From the NCBI RefSeq assembly GCF_900106765.1, contig NZ_FNNG01000001.1, positions 1 through 64,000 on the forward strand: 64,000 nt of DNA, read 5' to 3'. The notes under the pieces are model-generated. The model was not told the DNA's origin. It did no database searches and saw only the letters and a list, made by a program, of their open reading frames with translations. Source of the stretch: Tepidimicrobium xylanilyticum (GTDB lineage Bacteria; Bacillota; Clostridia; Tissierellales; Tepidimicrobiaceae). This document shows positions 8,784 through 18,718 of this stretch, piece after piece (position 1 is the stretch's first letter; each line of letters opens with the position of its first letter). The translations under genes were made by a program, and so were the position numbers.

Positions 8784-9425
8784 TTAATGAATTTCACCGC
8801 CAATTTCCTTTATATCTTCATCGTATTTAATGGCAGTTTCTATAGCAATGGTTAATCCTTTCACTATAAGGTCTAAAGACATGCTGGGACTACCCTTTTT
8901 GTCTATTACTTGCTCTGGTATAAATGGTATATGTATAAATCCTCCCTTCATATTTGGATATTTCTTATGGATATTATATAAAAGGCCATACATTAGGTGG
9001 TTACACACATATGTCCCTGCTGTATTTGATATTTCCGCTGGAATATTTCTTTTATTCATTTCCTTAACCATAGCTTTAATAGGGAGTTTAGCAAAATAAG
9101 CTGTATCCCCCTCCTCAAATATTACCTCATCAATAGGTTGATTCCCTTCATTGTCTGGAATCCTACCATCGCTAATATTTATTGCTACCCTTTCTATACT
9201 TATCCTACTCCTTCCACCTGCTTGACCCACACATATAGCAATATCTGGTTTTTCCTCATCCAGAGCTTTCTCAAGCCTTCTAATGGACTTATAGAAGACA
9301 GTTGGTATTTCTACTTTCACTATATCTGCTCCTGCTATCTTGTCATTTAGCCTTTTGACAGCCTCAATAGAAGGATTTATTTTTTCTCCCCCAAAGGGAT
9401 CAAAACCTGTAACTAAAACCTTCAC
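8784..9425 (-). CDS. pcp: Pyrrolidone-carboxylate peptidase (pyroglutamyl peptidase I)
   Basis: A 213-residue cytosolic C15 cysteine peptidase that removes N-terminal pyroglutamate from peptides. Family landmarks are [16 protein letters not shown] at the start, the catalytic Glu in [11 protein letters not shown], the catalytic Cys in [13 protein letters not shown] and the catalytic His in [11 protein letters not shown] start behind GGGGAGG. It follows a peptide-uptake and hydrolase operon but is separated from it by a terminator-like hairpin, so it may be partly independently expressed. Confidence 0.95.
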   Translation of the reverse strand: MKVLVTGFDPFGGEKINPSIEAVKRLNDKIAGADIVKVEIPTVFYKSIRRLEKALDEEKPDIAICVGQAGGRSRISIERVAINISDGRIPDNEGNQPIDEVIFEEGDTAYFAKLPIKAMVKEMNKRNIPAEISNTAGTYVCNHLMYGLLYNIHKKYPNMKGGFIHIPFIPEQVIDKKGSPSMSLDLIVKGLTIAIETAIKYDEDIKEIGGEIH

Positions 9426-9501
9426 AATAAAACCTCCCCTGTTTTGGACTTAGAAAACCAAAACCAATTTCATAATTATATATTATATTATATTTTTTGC
9501 A

Positions 9502-9533
9502 TTTAAAAAACCAGAGGCAAAGCTCTCTGGTTT
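9502..9533 (-). terminator. Intrinsic terminator of the opp-peptidase-amidohydrolase operon
   Basis: AAACCAGAG/CTCTGGTTT stem (9508-9533), followed on the minus strand by TTTAAATG. The stem begins within the stop codon of the amidohydrolase gene. Confidence 0.65.
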
Positions 9534-10674
9534 AATTATCTACACTATATACTATATTACCATTTATAATTGTGTATCTTACCCTTGCATCAGTATCTAA
9601 AGCAGGCATGCCTTCAAAAATAACTAAATCTGCATCTTTGCCCTTTTCAATAGAGCCAACTCGGTCATCAACTCCAATTATTTTAGCTGGATTTATTGTG
9701 AGCATGTTTATTACCCTTTCAATATCACCACCAAACCTTACTACTTCTCCAGCTTGAACTATAATAAGGTCAGGATTACATATAGGTCCATCTGTCATTA
9801 TTGCACATGGAACTCCCCTTTTATCCAGTTCTATTAAACTATATATATCAATTTTTCCGCATTCACCTGGAAGCAATAATACCCCTACGGGACCATATAT
9901 TACTCCCTTTAAATTCTTGGCTTCTGCAATATCATCATAGAAATCACTAGCTCCCCAGGCATGATCTAAAGTAAATTCTATGTCAAATTCTTCCGCTATC
10001 CGAATTGTTGTAAGCATATCGAACTGTTCACAGTGGACCTTTAAAGGGATTTCCTTTTTAAGGACTTTACATACATGTTCCAGTCCTACATCAAAAGCAG
10101 CCTCTCCCTTTTCCTTTTTTTTCATATATTCCCGTCCTTTGATTAAGGTATCCCTCAGAACACTTGCAATTCCCATACGTGTCATAGGCAGTTGATTTCT
10201 CTTGCCATAAACCCCTTTAGGATTTCCGCCCAATGCTGCTTTTAAAGCTATAGGATTTTTAATACACATTTCTTTTATATTTTTACCATGAGATTTTACA
10301 GCACACACAAGTCCACCTATAACATTACCACTTCCTGGGGCAATAGCAGAAGTAGTAATCCCTGCCTTTATAACCCGTTGAAACATTGGCGATTTAGTAT
10401 CTATTGAATAGATAGCCTCAACTTCAGGAGTGATATTTTTAGTCATCTCATTTAAGTCCTGGTCCGTCATATCCATACCAAAGCCTCCAATATGGCTATG
10501 AGCATCTACTATACCAGGTATGACAACAAGTCCACTACAATCTATTACTTCAGCTTGCTCACAACTTAAAGACTCTCCAACATCTGTAATTTTCCCATTT
10601 TCTATAAGTATGTCTCCCTTTTCATAAACTATACCAGCCGAAGTATATATTCTTGCATTCTTTATGACCAACAT
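9532..10674 (-). CDS. Metal-dependent amidohydrolase (COG1228 type), active-looking member of a pair
   Basis: A 380-residue TIM-barrel amidohydrolase. Metal and catalytic positions are present: HSH in VDAHSHIGG (about residue 60), His in PLKVHCEQ, His in FTLDHAWGA and Asp in AIMTDGPICN. The C-terminal block AKIIGVDDRVGSIEKGKDAD is typical of imidazolonepropionase- and dipeptidase-like enzymes. ATG 10674 follows AGGAGG and overlaps the upstream paralogue by 12 bp. The substrate is unknown; the operon suggests an imported modified peptide or amide-bonded product. Confidence 0.85.
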   Translation of the reverse strand: MLVIKNARIYTSAGIVYEKGDILIENGKITDVGESLSCEQAEVIDCSGLVVIPGIVDAHSHIGGFGMDMTDQDLNEMTKNITPEVEAIYSIDTKSPMFQRVIKAGITTSAIAPGSGNVIGGLVCAVKSHGKNIKEMCIKNPIALKAALGGNPKGVYGKRNQLPMTRMGIASVLRDTLIKGREYMKKKEKGEAAFDVGLEHVCKVLKKEIPLKVHCEQFDMLTTIRIAEEFDIEFTLDHAWGASDFYDDIAEAKNLKGVIYGPVGVLLLPGECGKIDIYSLIELDKRGVPCAIMTDGPICNPDLIIVQAGEVVRFGGDIERVINMLTINPAKIIGVDDRVGSIEKGKDADLVIFEGMPALDTDARVRYTIINGNIVYSVDN

Positions 10675-11813
10675 GTATTATACCTCCTAGAATGAAGGAT
10701 ATTTTGTCCATTTATAAATGAAGCTTCAACTTTAGCAGAATAAGTCTTAATAGGATTATCTGACCAGATGACAATGTCAGCATCTTTCCCTATCTCAATA
10801 GAGCCTATTCTATCATCTACACCAAGTATTTTAGCTGGAATGGAAGTGATCATCCTTAAAACATCTTCTGCATCTAAGCCATTTTTATAACACAATATTG
10901 CATTCCATAGCAAGGATTCCTTACCTGATGCCACATTGTCTCCACAGGAACTAATGGCTATATCAACCCCTCTTTCCATTAGCCTTTTTATACCTTCAAA
11001 ATCCACTTGAGTGTTTACATAGGACATATGCCCTGTTAGGTCTCCCAAAATGACACTAAATTTATCATCTAATATATAGCCAGTATGTTCATCTACTCCA
11101 AAGGCACCAGTAAATACTATATCTACTGATAGATCCTTTAAGGCCAATTCTATAGCATCCATTTCAGATTTAGTATTGCAGTTTATCATTAAAGGTACCT
11201 TTCTATTTATAATCAACTGTAAGGCATGGTTTTTTGAATCGTATTCCTTGTGATTTTCTTTGTAGTTCATAGCTTTAATTATGGCCTCCCTAAGCAAGGA
11301 AACAGCTCCCATTTTAGTCATTGGACAAGTATTTCTTTTACCATAGATGGCCTTTGTTTTTGATGATATAGAGGCTACCTGCCCTACCTTGTCCTTTACA
11401 AGCATCCTATATGGATGCTCTCCATAGGTTTTAAACACTGCCATATATCCTCCAAGTACATTTGAAGTGGAAGGTGCTAGACCTGCACTAGTTATCCCAT
11501 ATTCAAATACCCTTTGAAAACACATGTTATCCTGATCAAAGGAATAAACTACATCCATCTGTGGAGTAACAGGGTCTGATAGCTCACTTAAATCATCATC
11601 TCCCCAGCCAGGCCCCTTAGCTCCCCATACATTTAAGGAATCTATAAAGCCTGGAAAAATCACCTTGCCTTTGGCATTGTAAACTTCCACATTTTCAGAA
11701 ACCTCTATAGAGTTTCCTATATCTTCAATAAGGTTATTATTAATCAATATATCAGTATTTTCAAGTATCCTTCCTTTTCCATCATGAACTGTTCCACCTT
11801 TTATTAAAAGCAT
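10662..11813 (-). CDS. Amidohydrolase paralogue lacking all metal ligands (putative pseudoenzyme)
   Basis: A 383-residue homologue of the next gene downstream, alignable throughout (YGKRNTCPMTKMGAVSLLRE; AKILGVDDRIGSIEIGKDAD). Every metal position differs: HSH becomes SLN (PGFIDSLNVWG), the strand-5 His is Asn (LMINCNTK), the strand-6 His is Gly (VFTGAFGVD) and the catalytic Asp lies in ISSCGDN without alignment to TDGP. The frame is intact, so the protein is probably made; a structural or regulatory partner of the active paralogue is a reasonable inference. The start at 11813 follows GGGGGAAGG. Confidence 0.8.
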   Translation of the reverse strand: MLLIKGGTVHDGKGRILENTDILINNNLIEDIGNSIEVSENVEVYNAKGKVIFPGFIDSLNVWGAKGPGWGDDDLSELSDPVTPQMDVVYSFDQDNMCFQRVFEYGITSAGLAPSTSNVLGGYMAVFKTYGEHPYRMLVKDKVGQVASISSKTKAIYGKRNTCPMTKMGAVSLLREAIIKAMNYKENHKEYDSKNHALQLIINRKVPLMINCNTKSEMDAIELALKDLSVDIVFTGAFGVDEHTGYILDDKFSVILGDLTGHMSYVNTQVDFEGIKRLMERGVDIAISSCGDNVASGKESLLWNAILCYKNGLDAEDVLRMITSIPAKILGVDDRIGSIEIGKDADIVIWSDNPIKTYSAKVEASFINGQNILHSRRYNTCWS

Positions 11814-11824
11814 TAGCCTTCCCC

Positions 11825-13216
11825 CTAGATTCTCTTTAAATATTCTGCCATCAATAATCCGCATTCAAGTTGAATACTTATTAATTTTTTAATAGGCACT
11901 ACCTCATAATCAATGTTTTCTTCAAGATACTCACTTAACTCCTTTAACTTGGTTAAAGCCTGATCATACGCTTTCTGCAAGACCCTTTTCTTTTCTGGAT
12001 TATCTTCCTTGTTCTTTTCCATTTTTTCCAATTCTATTTCATTTGCCCTTACCAATAAGCCTAAAGAAAGCATTTTATAGAACTTTGTAACGAGTAGGTT
12101 GTCAAATTTTTCAGCAACAGTAGCAGGCCTATTATAATCAGGATTTTCATTGATCATCTTTCTGGTAGCTTCATTGTCCTCTTCATTTCTAGTAAAAGCT
12201 TCTAGGGCTAATTTAAATGGATTCTTTTCTTCCATATATTTCGTAACATCTTTTAAAGTAGACTTAATGAATCCATCCATTTCCTCAGAAAATTTTAAGC
12301 TTTCCAACACTGCTTCTTTTCTCGTTATATCTGAAATAGATAGATCATTTATTCTTTTATCATAAAAATATGGTAGTTCTGTGAGTAGTGTAAAAGCATT
12401 ACAAACTTCTTCTGCATAATCTGCACTACAAGTTCCACACTTTATATGTTCTTCAGGCTTTTCAACTCCATATTTCTCTAGATAATCATAATGTTGTTTT
12501 ATTCCCAAACTCTTATATATAGCAGGGGCAAAAGCCTCACAGTATGGAGCTTCTGGCTCTCCAAGGTTAAGAGGTATCCCTTGTTTTTTTGCTGCGTTTC
12601 TCATATCCTCATATATTTCAGATGTATCCCTAGTCAAATACCAGTAAACCCCTCCAAAACCTGCATTATGAAGGGAATAGATAAATTTAGGTCTTATTTC
12701 ATCTATTAACTTCATCATAGCCTTGGTTTCTGGTATAGTATCGTGGAAGTGTAGATTCTTATAATCTATTGGGAAAGTCCAGTCAACCTGCTGATGGCCT
12801 GCTGGCCTAAAGAAATTTCTTGCATAATTATATAAGGTAAAAGGACCTTTAAACCATTTCTCATTTAATCTTGTTCCATCAGCATCCCAGCATTTTACAA
12901 TATACCAAGTATAGTCTAATTCTTCCCGAAGCTCTTTATTTTCAGCTAGCTCTCTTGAAAAGTATTCCAAAAGCATTGCCCCTATAGGTTCATTTGGATG
13001 GGGACACCCAAACATTAGAGCATTATCTGAACCATTCCCAATCTTTAAACAATACAATGGATGATTATCTCTTGTCCTTCCTATCTCTAATAACTCCACT
13101 ACATCAGGATATTCTTTAGCTAATTTTTTGCTGCTTTCATCCATTTCATCTACAGTTAAAAATACTTTATAATCTGGAATTCTGTTTACTACATCTTCAA
13201 ATAATTTGTTCATCAT
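11825..13216 (-). CDS. M14 family zinc carboxypeptidase
   Basis: A 463-residue metallopeptidase. Zinc ligands appear as HxxE in GCPHPNEPIGA (about residue 73) and His in YSLHNAGFGGVYW; the catalytic Glu is in LLTELPYFYD. The C-terminal third (from about 320) is a charged, helical extension (EEKNPFKLALEAFTRNEEDN) of unknown role. No signal peptide, so it acts in the cytoplasm, presumably on peptides delivered by the Opp transporter of the same operon. ATG at 13216 (or the next codon) follows GGGGGG. Confidence 0.88.
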   Translation of the reverse strand: MMNKLFEDVVNRIPDYKVFLTVDEMDESSKKLAKEYPDVVELLEIGRTRDNHPLYCLKIGNGSDNALMFGCPHPNEPIGAMLLEYFSRELAENKELREELDYTWYIVKCWDADGTRLNEKWFKGPFTLYNYARNFFRPAGHQQVDWTFPIDYKNLHFHDTIPETKAMMKLIDEIRPKFIYSLHNAGFGGVYWYLTRDTSEIYEDMRNAAKKQGIPLNLGEPEAPYCEAFAPAIYKSLGIKQHYDYLEKYGVEKPEEHIKCGTCSADYAEEVCNAFTLLTELPYFYDKRINDLSISDITRKEAVLESLKFSEEMDGFIKSTLKDVTKYMEEKNPFKLALEAFTRNEEDNEATRKMINENPDYNRPATVAEKFDNLLVTKFYKMLSLGLLVRANEIELEKMEKNKEDNPEKKRVLQKAYDQALTKLKELSEYLEENIDYEVVPIKKLISIQLECGLLMAEYLKRI

Positions 13217-13231
13217 ATACCCCCCAAATAG

Positions 13232-13273
13232 AAGCTAATTGCATATTATTGCATAATAATATGCAATTAGCTT
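13232..13273 (-). other. Long intra-operon hairpin between oppA-like and M14 genes
   Basis: A perfect 18-bp stem (13232-13249 with 13256-13273) and 6-base loop in the 62-bp gap. On the transcribed minus strand there is no good U-tract (CUAUUUGGGG), so partial termination or protection of the upstream binding-protein mRNA from 3' exonucleases is more likely than complete termination. Confidence 0.6.
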
Positions 13274-13278
13274 TTTTG

Positions 13279-14868
13279 TTATTCTACAAAGTCTGTAAAT
13301 GTATATTCTGACCAGCCCCATTTTCCAGTACCGTCTATTGGTAAGTTTATAACTTTTACATTATTCGCATCATATGCACAATAAGCTACTATTGGAATAT
13401 AAGGTAGTTCTTCTGCAAGAATTGCTTGGGCTTCCTTATATAGTTTAGCCCTTTCTTCTTGGTCGCCTGTTGCCACAGCCTTTAAGCATAGTTCGTCAAA
13501 TTTAGCATTGCTATAGTTTCCATAATTACTACCCTGTCCTGTACCTAAGCGCTTATACAAGGCTGCTGGATCTGGTCCCATAAATCCACCTTGCAGTTCT
13601 AGCATGAAATCTCTCTGGTTTGCTACCTTTTCACTCCAAGCATTGAACTCATGAACTTGAACTATCAATTCAATACCTGCTTCAGCTAATGTTGCTGCCA
13701 TAAGCTTTGCTGCATCAGGATAGTTTCCGTCCTCAAATACATCAATTGTAATTCCTCTTACATAGTAGCCTTCGCTATCCTGTGTATATCCAGCTTCTTC
13801 TAGTATTCTTCTTGCCTCTTCAATATTGAATTTAGGAGCTGTATCTTCACTATTTGTTACCCATTCAATTAGTGAAGGATACATGTTGTATTCAGGTTTT
13901 TGTATTCCCTTGAATACTTTTTCAGATATTTCTTCCCTATTTATAGCTGTAGCTATAGCTCTTCTTAAGTTTACATCTTTTATTACTTCATCATCCATAT
14001 TAAATATGATTCTCATTGGGGATGGATATTCGTTTAATACCATCCTTATATTATCGTTAGCCAACAATTCATCCACATTTGCTGCAGGTACACTGTCTAA
14101 CACGTCTATTTCACCGTTAATAAGTGCTTGTACAGCAGTAGCATCATCAGGAATAATTGAGAATATTATCTTATCAAGTTTTGGTGCTCCCTCGTGGTAG
14201 TCTGGATTAGCTTCCAATGTTATATACTCTCCCTGTTTATGTTCTACAAACTTAAATGGTCCTGAGCCAATTGGTTCCTTTGAAGCTGGATTATCTTCCC
14301 AAGCTTGTCCATTGTTAAATATATGTTCTGGTAATATGAAACAAGCATACCATCCTATATCTGCAATAAAAGAAACGTCTGGCTGTTTTAATTTGAATAC
14401 TACAGTGTAATCATCTGGTGCCTCAATGGAATCAACAATTTGTAATCTGCTTGATAAGAAATATGATGGAGTGTCCTTTATTGTATCAAAAGTATATTTT
14501 ACGTCTTCACTAGTTACCTTTTCTCCATCATGCCAACAGGCATCATCCCTTAAGTGGAAAGTAATGGTCAAACCATCGTCACTTACTTCCCAATCAGTAG
14601 CTAAGTCTGGTATTACTTGCTTACTCGCATCTAGCTTTACAAGCCTATTGAATATGTTTTGCACGATAGTATAAGCGTAATCGTCTGCTGTGACGTCTGG
14701 ATTAAAGGACATTGGATCTCCAAAGGTCCTTACAATTAATGTTTTTTCTACCTTACCATTTCCTCCACCATCCCCACCTGATGTCTCATTGGTTTTGCCA
14801 CCACATCCTACACTAATAAATGCTATCAAGGTCAAAATTGCAATTGCTAAAATCAATTTTCTTTTCAT
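13279..14868 (-). CDS. Oligopeptide-type ABC transporter substrate-binding lipoprotein (family 5)
   Basis: A 529-residue SBP_bac_5 protein with an N-terminal signal ending in lipobox ISVGC (about residue 22). It has the usual blocks: TDWEVSDDGLTITFHLRDDA, WHDGEKVTSEDVKYTFD, NVDELLANDNIR and FKGIQKPEY. It should be anchored outside the membrane and hand ligand to the permeases encoded upstream. It is the last transporter gene of the operon, followed by a stable hairpin. Likely ligand: peptides, though the family also binds nickel and opines. Confidence 0.9.
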   Translation of the reverse strand: MKRKLILAIAILTLIAFISVGCGGKTNETSGGDGGGNGKVEKTLIVRTFGDPMSFNPDVTADDYAYTIVQNIFNRLVKLDASKQVIPDLATDWEVSDDGLTITFHLRDDACWHDGEKVTSEDVKYTFDTIKDTPSYFLSSRLQIVDSIEAPDDYTVVFKLKQPDVSFIADIGWYACFILPEHIFNNGQAWEDNPASKEPIGSGPFKFVEHKQGEYITLEANPDYHEGAPKLDKIIFSIIPDDATAVQALINGEIDVLDSVPAANVDELLANDNIRMVLNEYPSPMRIIFNMDDEVIKDVNLRRAIATAINREEISEKVFKGIQKPEYNMYPSLIEWVTNSEDTAPKFNIEEARRILEEAGYTQDSEGYYVRGITIDVFEDGNYPDAAKLMAATLAEAGIELIVQVHEFNAWSEKVANQRDFMLELQGGFMGPDPAALYKRLGTGQGSNYGNYSNAKFDELCLKAVATGDQEERAKLYKEAQAILAEELPYIPIVAYCAYDANNVKVINLPIDGTGKWGWSEYTFTDFVE

Positions 14869-14887
14869 ATTTTACCCCCTTATCAAT

Positions 14888-15874
14888 TTAAAATAATTTA
14901 TCACAAGCTACCTTGTGACCATCCCCAAGGTCATAAGTAGCTGGATAGGCCTTAAAACACTCATCACTTGCCTTAAAACATCTAGGTGCAAAATAGCAGC
15001 CTGGTCCTGGATTTATGGGTGTAGGAGGCTCTCCTTCTACCCTTATCTTATCCACAACCTCATCAGGATCTATGGATCCACAGTTGGAGATCAAGGCCTG
15101 AGTATAAGGATGTTTTGGATTGTTTATGACCTCATCTGCTTCTCCATATTCTACTACCCTACCTAAATACATAACTGCCACCTTATCGGAAATATATCTA
15201 GTAAGGGAAATATCATGGCTTATGAATATAACTGCAGCATCCCTTTCCTTGCTTAATCTCAATAGCATATTGATTATCTCAGCTCTTACAGATACATCCA
15301 ACATGGACACAGGCTCATCTGCAATTACAAACTTAGGCTCCATCAACATGGCCCTAAGTATGGATATTCTCTGCAACTGCCCTCCTGAAAGTTCATGTGG
15401 ATACCTTCTGGCAATTTCCTCTGCTGGATGAAGACCTCCTGCTTCCAAAGCATCTAATATTATTTTTCTTCTTTCTTCCATGTTCTTCCCAATAGAGTGG
15501 ATATTCAAAGGCCTTGTTAGTATTTTTTCAATTGTATCCCTTGGAGTAAAGGAATCGTACGGATTTTGAAATACTATCTGAACTAACCTTCTAAAAGCCT
15601 TAGGGTCTTTTTTTATAAGACTGCTGGTAGATTCCCCTTCTATGTATATATCACCACCAGTTGGTTCCTCTAGTCTTGCAAGTATCCGTCCCAGAGTAGA
15701 CTTGCCACATCCTGATTCCCCTATTACTCCCAATATCTCGCCTTTCTCCATCATAAAGGAAACCCCATCCACTGCTTTAACATGCTGCTTTTCTTTAGAA
15801 GTCAATGTAATTCCTTTCTTTGCTGGGTACCACATAGAAACATTATCTATAGTTATAAAGGCATCATTCTTCAT
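14888..15874 (-). CDS. Oligopeptide ABC transporter ATP-binding protein (OppF-like)
   Basis: A 328-residue ATPase. Start ATG 15874 follows GGAGGTGA and overlaps the preceding ATPase gene by 11 bp. Walker A is GESGCGKST, signature LSGGQLQRI, Walker B VIADEPVSMLDVS, with the C-terminal Opp/Dpp cysteine-rich tail (GPGCYFAPRCFKASDECF). It pairs with the OppD-like ATPase upstream. Confidence 0.92.
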   Translation of the reverse strand: MKNDAFITIDNVSMWYPAKKGITLTSKEKQHVKAVDGVSFMMEKGEILGVIGESGCGKSTLGRILARLEEPTGGDIYIEGESTSSLIKKDPKAFRRLVQIVFQNPYDSFTPRDTIEKILTRPLNIHSIGKNMEERRKIILDALEAGGLHPAEEIARRYPHELSGGQLQRISILRAMLMEPKFVIADEPVSMLDVSVRAEIINMLLRLSKERDAAVIFISHDISLTRYISDKVAVMYLGRVVEYGEADEVINNPKHPYTQALISNCGSIDPDEVVDKIRVEGEPPTPINPGPGCYFAPRCFKASDECFKAYPATYDLGDGHKVACDKLF

Positions 15875-16832
15875 CTGTCTCACCTCCATATAGGTGACAT
15901 CTTACCACAGTCCCATTATCCATCTTAACTTCGGCTGGTTTTTTCTTACATATATCCATTACCTTGCTACATCTTGGAGCGAATATACACCCTTCATATC
16001 TCTTTGATAAGTCTGGTAAAAAGCCTTCTATGCTCTTTAGTTTTTCTTTCTTCCCCTTTAGGGATGGAAAAGATGCTATGAGCCCTTCCGTATAAGGGTG
16101 TAGGGGGTTCTTTAACACTTCCTTAACATAACCCATTTCCATCATCTCTCCCGCATACATAACTGCAACCTTATTACAGGAGGTAGCAACTACTGACATG
16201 TCATGGGTTATCATTATTCTAGTCATGTCCATCTCTTTTTCCATTTTTACAACCTCATCAAGTATCTGCCCTTGGGTTACTACATCTAAGGCTGTAGTAG
16301 CCTCATCCATAATTAAAAGTTTTGGATTGTTCAAAAGACTTATGGCTATGGAAACCCTCTGAAGCATGCCTCCAGACAGTTCATGAGGATATAAGTTGTA
16401 GACCCTATCTGATAGGTTGACAAGCTTTAATAAATATGTAAACCTATCCCTTATTTCCTCTTTAGCTGCCTTTGGATTATGTACCCTATATATATCTTCA
16501 ACCTGAGTCCTAATTCTATGTACGGGGGAGAGGGAGTTCATTGATTTTTGGAATACAACGCTAATCTCTTTCCATCTAATTTCCTTTAATTCTTCTTCAG
16601 ATAAATTAACCAAATCCCTCCCTAGAAAGTTAGCAGTTCCTGATATCTCAGTACTTTTTTTAGACAAAAGCCTCAATAGGGCCATTGCTAAAGTTGATTT
16701 ACCTGAACCAGATTCCCCTACTAAACCTAAGGAATCTCCCTTATCTATATTAAAATTTACATTCTTTACTGCGTATACTCTTTTATGCTTGTTCACATAG
16801 GTAACATTGAAGTCCTTTACTTCTAAGATCAT
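15864..16832 (-). CDS. Oligopeptide ABC transporter ATP-binding protein (OppD-like)
   Basis: A 322-residue ATPase with Walker A GESGSGKST, signature LSGGMLQRV, Walker B LLIMDEATTALDV and the family C-terminal motif YEGCIFAPRCSKVMDIC. Start after AGAGGTG; five bases after the permease gene. It forms the ATPase heterodimer of the importer with the next gene. Confidence 0.92.
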   Translation of the reverse strand: MILEVKDFNVTYVNKHKRVYAVKNVNFNIDKGDSLGLVGESGSGKSTLAMALLRLLSKKSTEISGTANFLGRDLVNLSEEELKEIRWKEISVVFQKSMNSLSPVHRIRTQVEDIYRVHNPKAAKEEIRDRFTYLLKLVNLSDRVYNLYPHELSGGMLQRVSIAISLLNNPKLLIMDEATTALDVVTQGQILDEVVKMEKEMDMTRIMITHDMSVVATSCNKVAVMYAGEMMEMGYVKEVLKNPLHPYTEGLIASFPSLKGKKEKLKSIEGFLPDLSKRYEGCIFAPRCSKVMDICKKKPAEVKMDNGTVVRCHLYGGETDEE

Positions 16833-16836
16833 TATA

Positions 16837-17667
16837 TTACACCTCTTTACCTTTAGAATGTTTAGGGTTCATCACATGGTTCAATCCATCTCCTAGTAGA
16901 TAGAATATGGTTACTGTAATTACAATGGCAATCCCTGCAAAAGTTGCTATCCACCAAGCGGAAGTAAGAAATGATTTTCCATCATATATCATCTGACCCC
17001 AGCTCACTATATTGGGATCTCCAAGGCCTAAAAAGCTTAACCCAGCTTCAGTGAGTATTGCATTTGACATTCCCACCGTAGTATTTGCAATAACTGGAAA
17101 CACTCCATTTGGAATTATGTATTTAAATAAAATCTGCAACTTTGATTCACCCATAGCAGAAGCTGCTTTTACAAAGGTTCTTTCTCTTAAGGATAAGGCC
17201 TGAGCTCTCATCAATTTAGCATTGCCAGGCCAAGTAGTAATTCCAATTACAATCATCACGTTATATATGCTGTTCCCAAATAGGGCAATTATCAACAATA
17301 TTAAAAAGAATGTAGGAAGCATCATAAATACATTTATTAGTTCAGAAATAACCCTGTCCACATTTCCACCAAAGAAACCTGCAACCCCGCCAATTAATAT
17401 TCCCAATAAGCCGGATATAAAAGCTGATATTATGGCAACCTGCAGAGATGTTCTAGTTCCATAAATTATCATGCTGAATATATCTTGCCCCAATTTATTA
17501 GTGCCAAGTATATGTCCATTCATACCTGGTTTATTTAAAACATCGGGTCCAAAATAATAGGGGTTTTCAGGAGCAATAACTGGTGCAAAGGCCGCAACTG
17601 CAAGTAAAAAAACAAGACCAATAATTCCAAATAAAAGCTGTTTATCATTTACTATTGTCTTTATCAT
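16837..17667 (-). CDS. Oligopeptide ABC transporter permease (OppC-like)
   Basis: A 276-residue inner-membrane permease with an N-terminal helix (LLFGIIGLVFLLAVAAFAPV), the LGTNKLGQDIFSMIIYGTRT block and the permease EAA region RERTFVKAASAMGESKLQIL. LTEAGLSFLGLGDPNIVSWG is diagnostic of OppC/DppC. Ribosome binding site GGGAGGATG; 12-bp gap after the OppB-like gene. Confidence 0.92.
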   Translation of the reverse strand: MIKTIVNDKQLLFGIIGLVFLLAVAAFAPVIAPENPYYFGPDVLNKPGMNGHILGTNKLGQDIFSMIIYGTRTSLQVAIISAFISGLLGILIGGVAGFFGGNVDRVISELINVFMMLPTFFLILLIIALFGNSIYNVMIVIGITTWPGNAKLMRAQALSLRERTFVKAASAMGESKLQILFKYIIPNGVFPVIANTTVGMSNAILTEAGLSFLGLGDPNIVSWGQMIYDGKSFLTSAWWIATFAGIAIVITVTIFYLLGDGLNHVMNPKHSKGKEV

Positions 17668-17679
17668 ATTTCATCCTCC

Positions 17680-18642
17680 CTAGTATCTAATCCTTGGGTC
17701 TAGTATTGCATATACTATATCTACCACAATCATCATCAAGGCAATTGAAATAGACATTATGAGGTACATCCCCATTAGGGTTGGGTAATCCCTCTGAGTA
17801 ATTGCAGTCAATACTAACCTTCCAGTTCCTGGCCATGCAAATACCGTTTCTATAAGGGATACACCTGTTATCAAATAAGCTAAGGATATACCAAAGATAG
17901 TTACAGTAGGTAAGATCGCATTTCTAAATATGTACTTCCTAAAGATCTTCTTCTCATCCATTCCAGTTGCCCTAAGTGTAAGTATAAAATCCTCATTTGT
18001 AACTTGCAGTATTGATGATTTTGCAATTCTATAATAAATTGGAATTTCAATTAAAACCAAAGTGGTAACAGGGAGTATCATATGCTTTATAACATCCAAT
18101 ACATAAGCTATGCCTGTATATGAAGCCCTTGGGTCAGTCATTCCATAGGTTGGAAGTATATTTAGCATGGATGAAAATATGATAATGAGCATTAATCCCA
18201 GCCAAAAACTTGGCATGGCATTTAATATGTATGAAAAGCCGGAGAACAAAACATCTATAAATGTCCCCTCCATTCTCCCAGCCATAATTCCCATAGCAGT
18301 ACCGATAACTAAGGACAGTATGGCAGAAGTCAGCACTAGTAAGATTGTAGCAGGAAGTTTTTCAACTATCATATCTGTTACAGGCCTATTATATATAATT
18401 GATGTTCCTAAATCTCCTGTCATAGCAGTTTTGAGATAGCTAAAAAATTGCATATGAAGTGGTTTGTTAAGTCCATACTTTTCCTCTAAAGCGGCTCTTA
18501 AAACGGGATCATCGCTTTCCTTACCCATTAAAGTTTTTATTGGATCGCCCGGTGCCAAATTGATTATTATAAAGTTAATCACAAATGCAACAATAATAGT
18601 TAATAGTCCAGTTAACAATCTCTTCCCTAAATACTTTTTCAT
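17680..18642 (-). CDS. Oligopeptide ABC transporter permease (OppB-like), first gene of the operon
   Basis: A 320-residue permease with the OppB/DppB signature NLAPGDPIKTLMG near residue 30, ALEEKYGLNKPLHMQFFSYL, the EAA loop TLRATGMDEKKIFRKYIFRN and the C-terminal AILDPRIRY. Ribosome binding site GGGAGGAG. It is the promoter-proximal gene of an operon running left to the amidohydrolases, transcribed from the promoter at 18719-18747. Confidence 0.92.
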   Translation of the reverse strand: MKKYLGKRLLTGLLTIIVAFVINFIIINLAPGDPIKTLMGKESDDPVLRAALEEKYGLNKPLHMQFFSYLKTAMTGDLGTSIIYNRPVTDMIVEKLPATILLVLTSAILSLVIGTAMGIMAGRMEGTFIDVLFSGFSYILNAMPSFWLGLMLIIIFSSMLNILPTYGMTDPRASYTGIAYVLDVIKHMILPVTTLVLIEIPIYYRIAKSSILQVTNEDFILTLRATGMDEKKIFRKYIFRNAILPTVTIFGISLAYLITGVSLIETVFAWPGTGRLVLTAITQRDYPTLMGMYLIMSISIALMMIVVDIVYAILDPRIRY

Positions 18643-18686
18643 TTAGACTCCTCCCAATTTTATATAAGTGGAAAATGATACGTTAT

Positions 18687-18700
18687 ATGAACGCGTTCAT
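18687..18700. promoter_or_regulatory. 14-bp perfect palindrome, probable TetR operator
   Basis: ATGAACGCGTTCAT lies about 12-25 bases downstream of the predicted opp transcription start and between the opp operon and the divergent TetR gene. Size and symmetry suit a TetR dimer; binding here would block leftward transcription. Confidence 0.65.
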
Positions 18701-18718
18701 GTTGGTAAATTATCTTAT

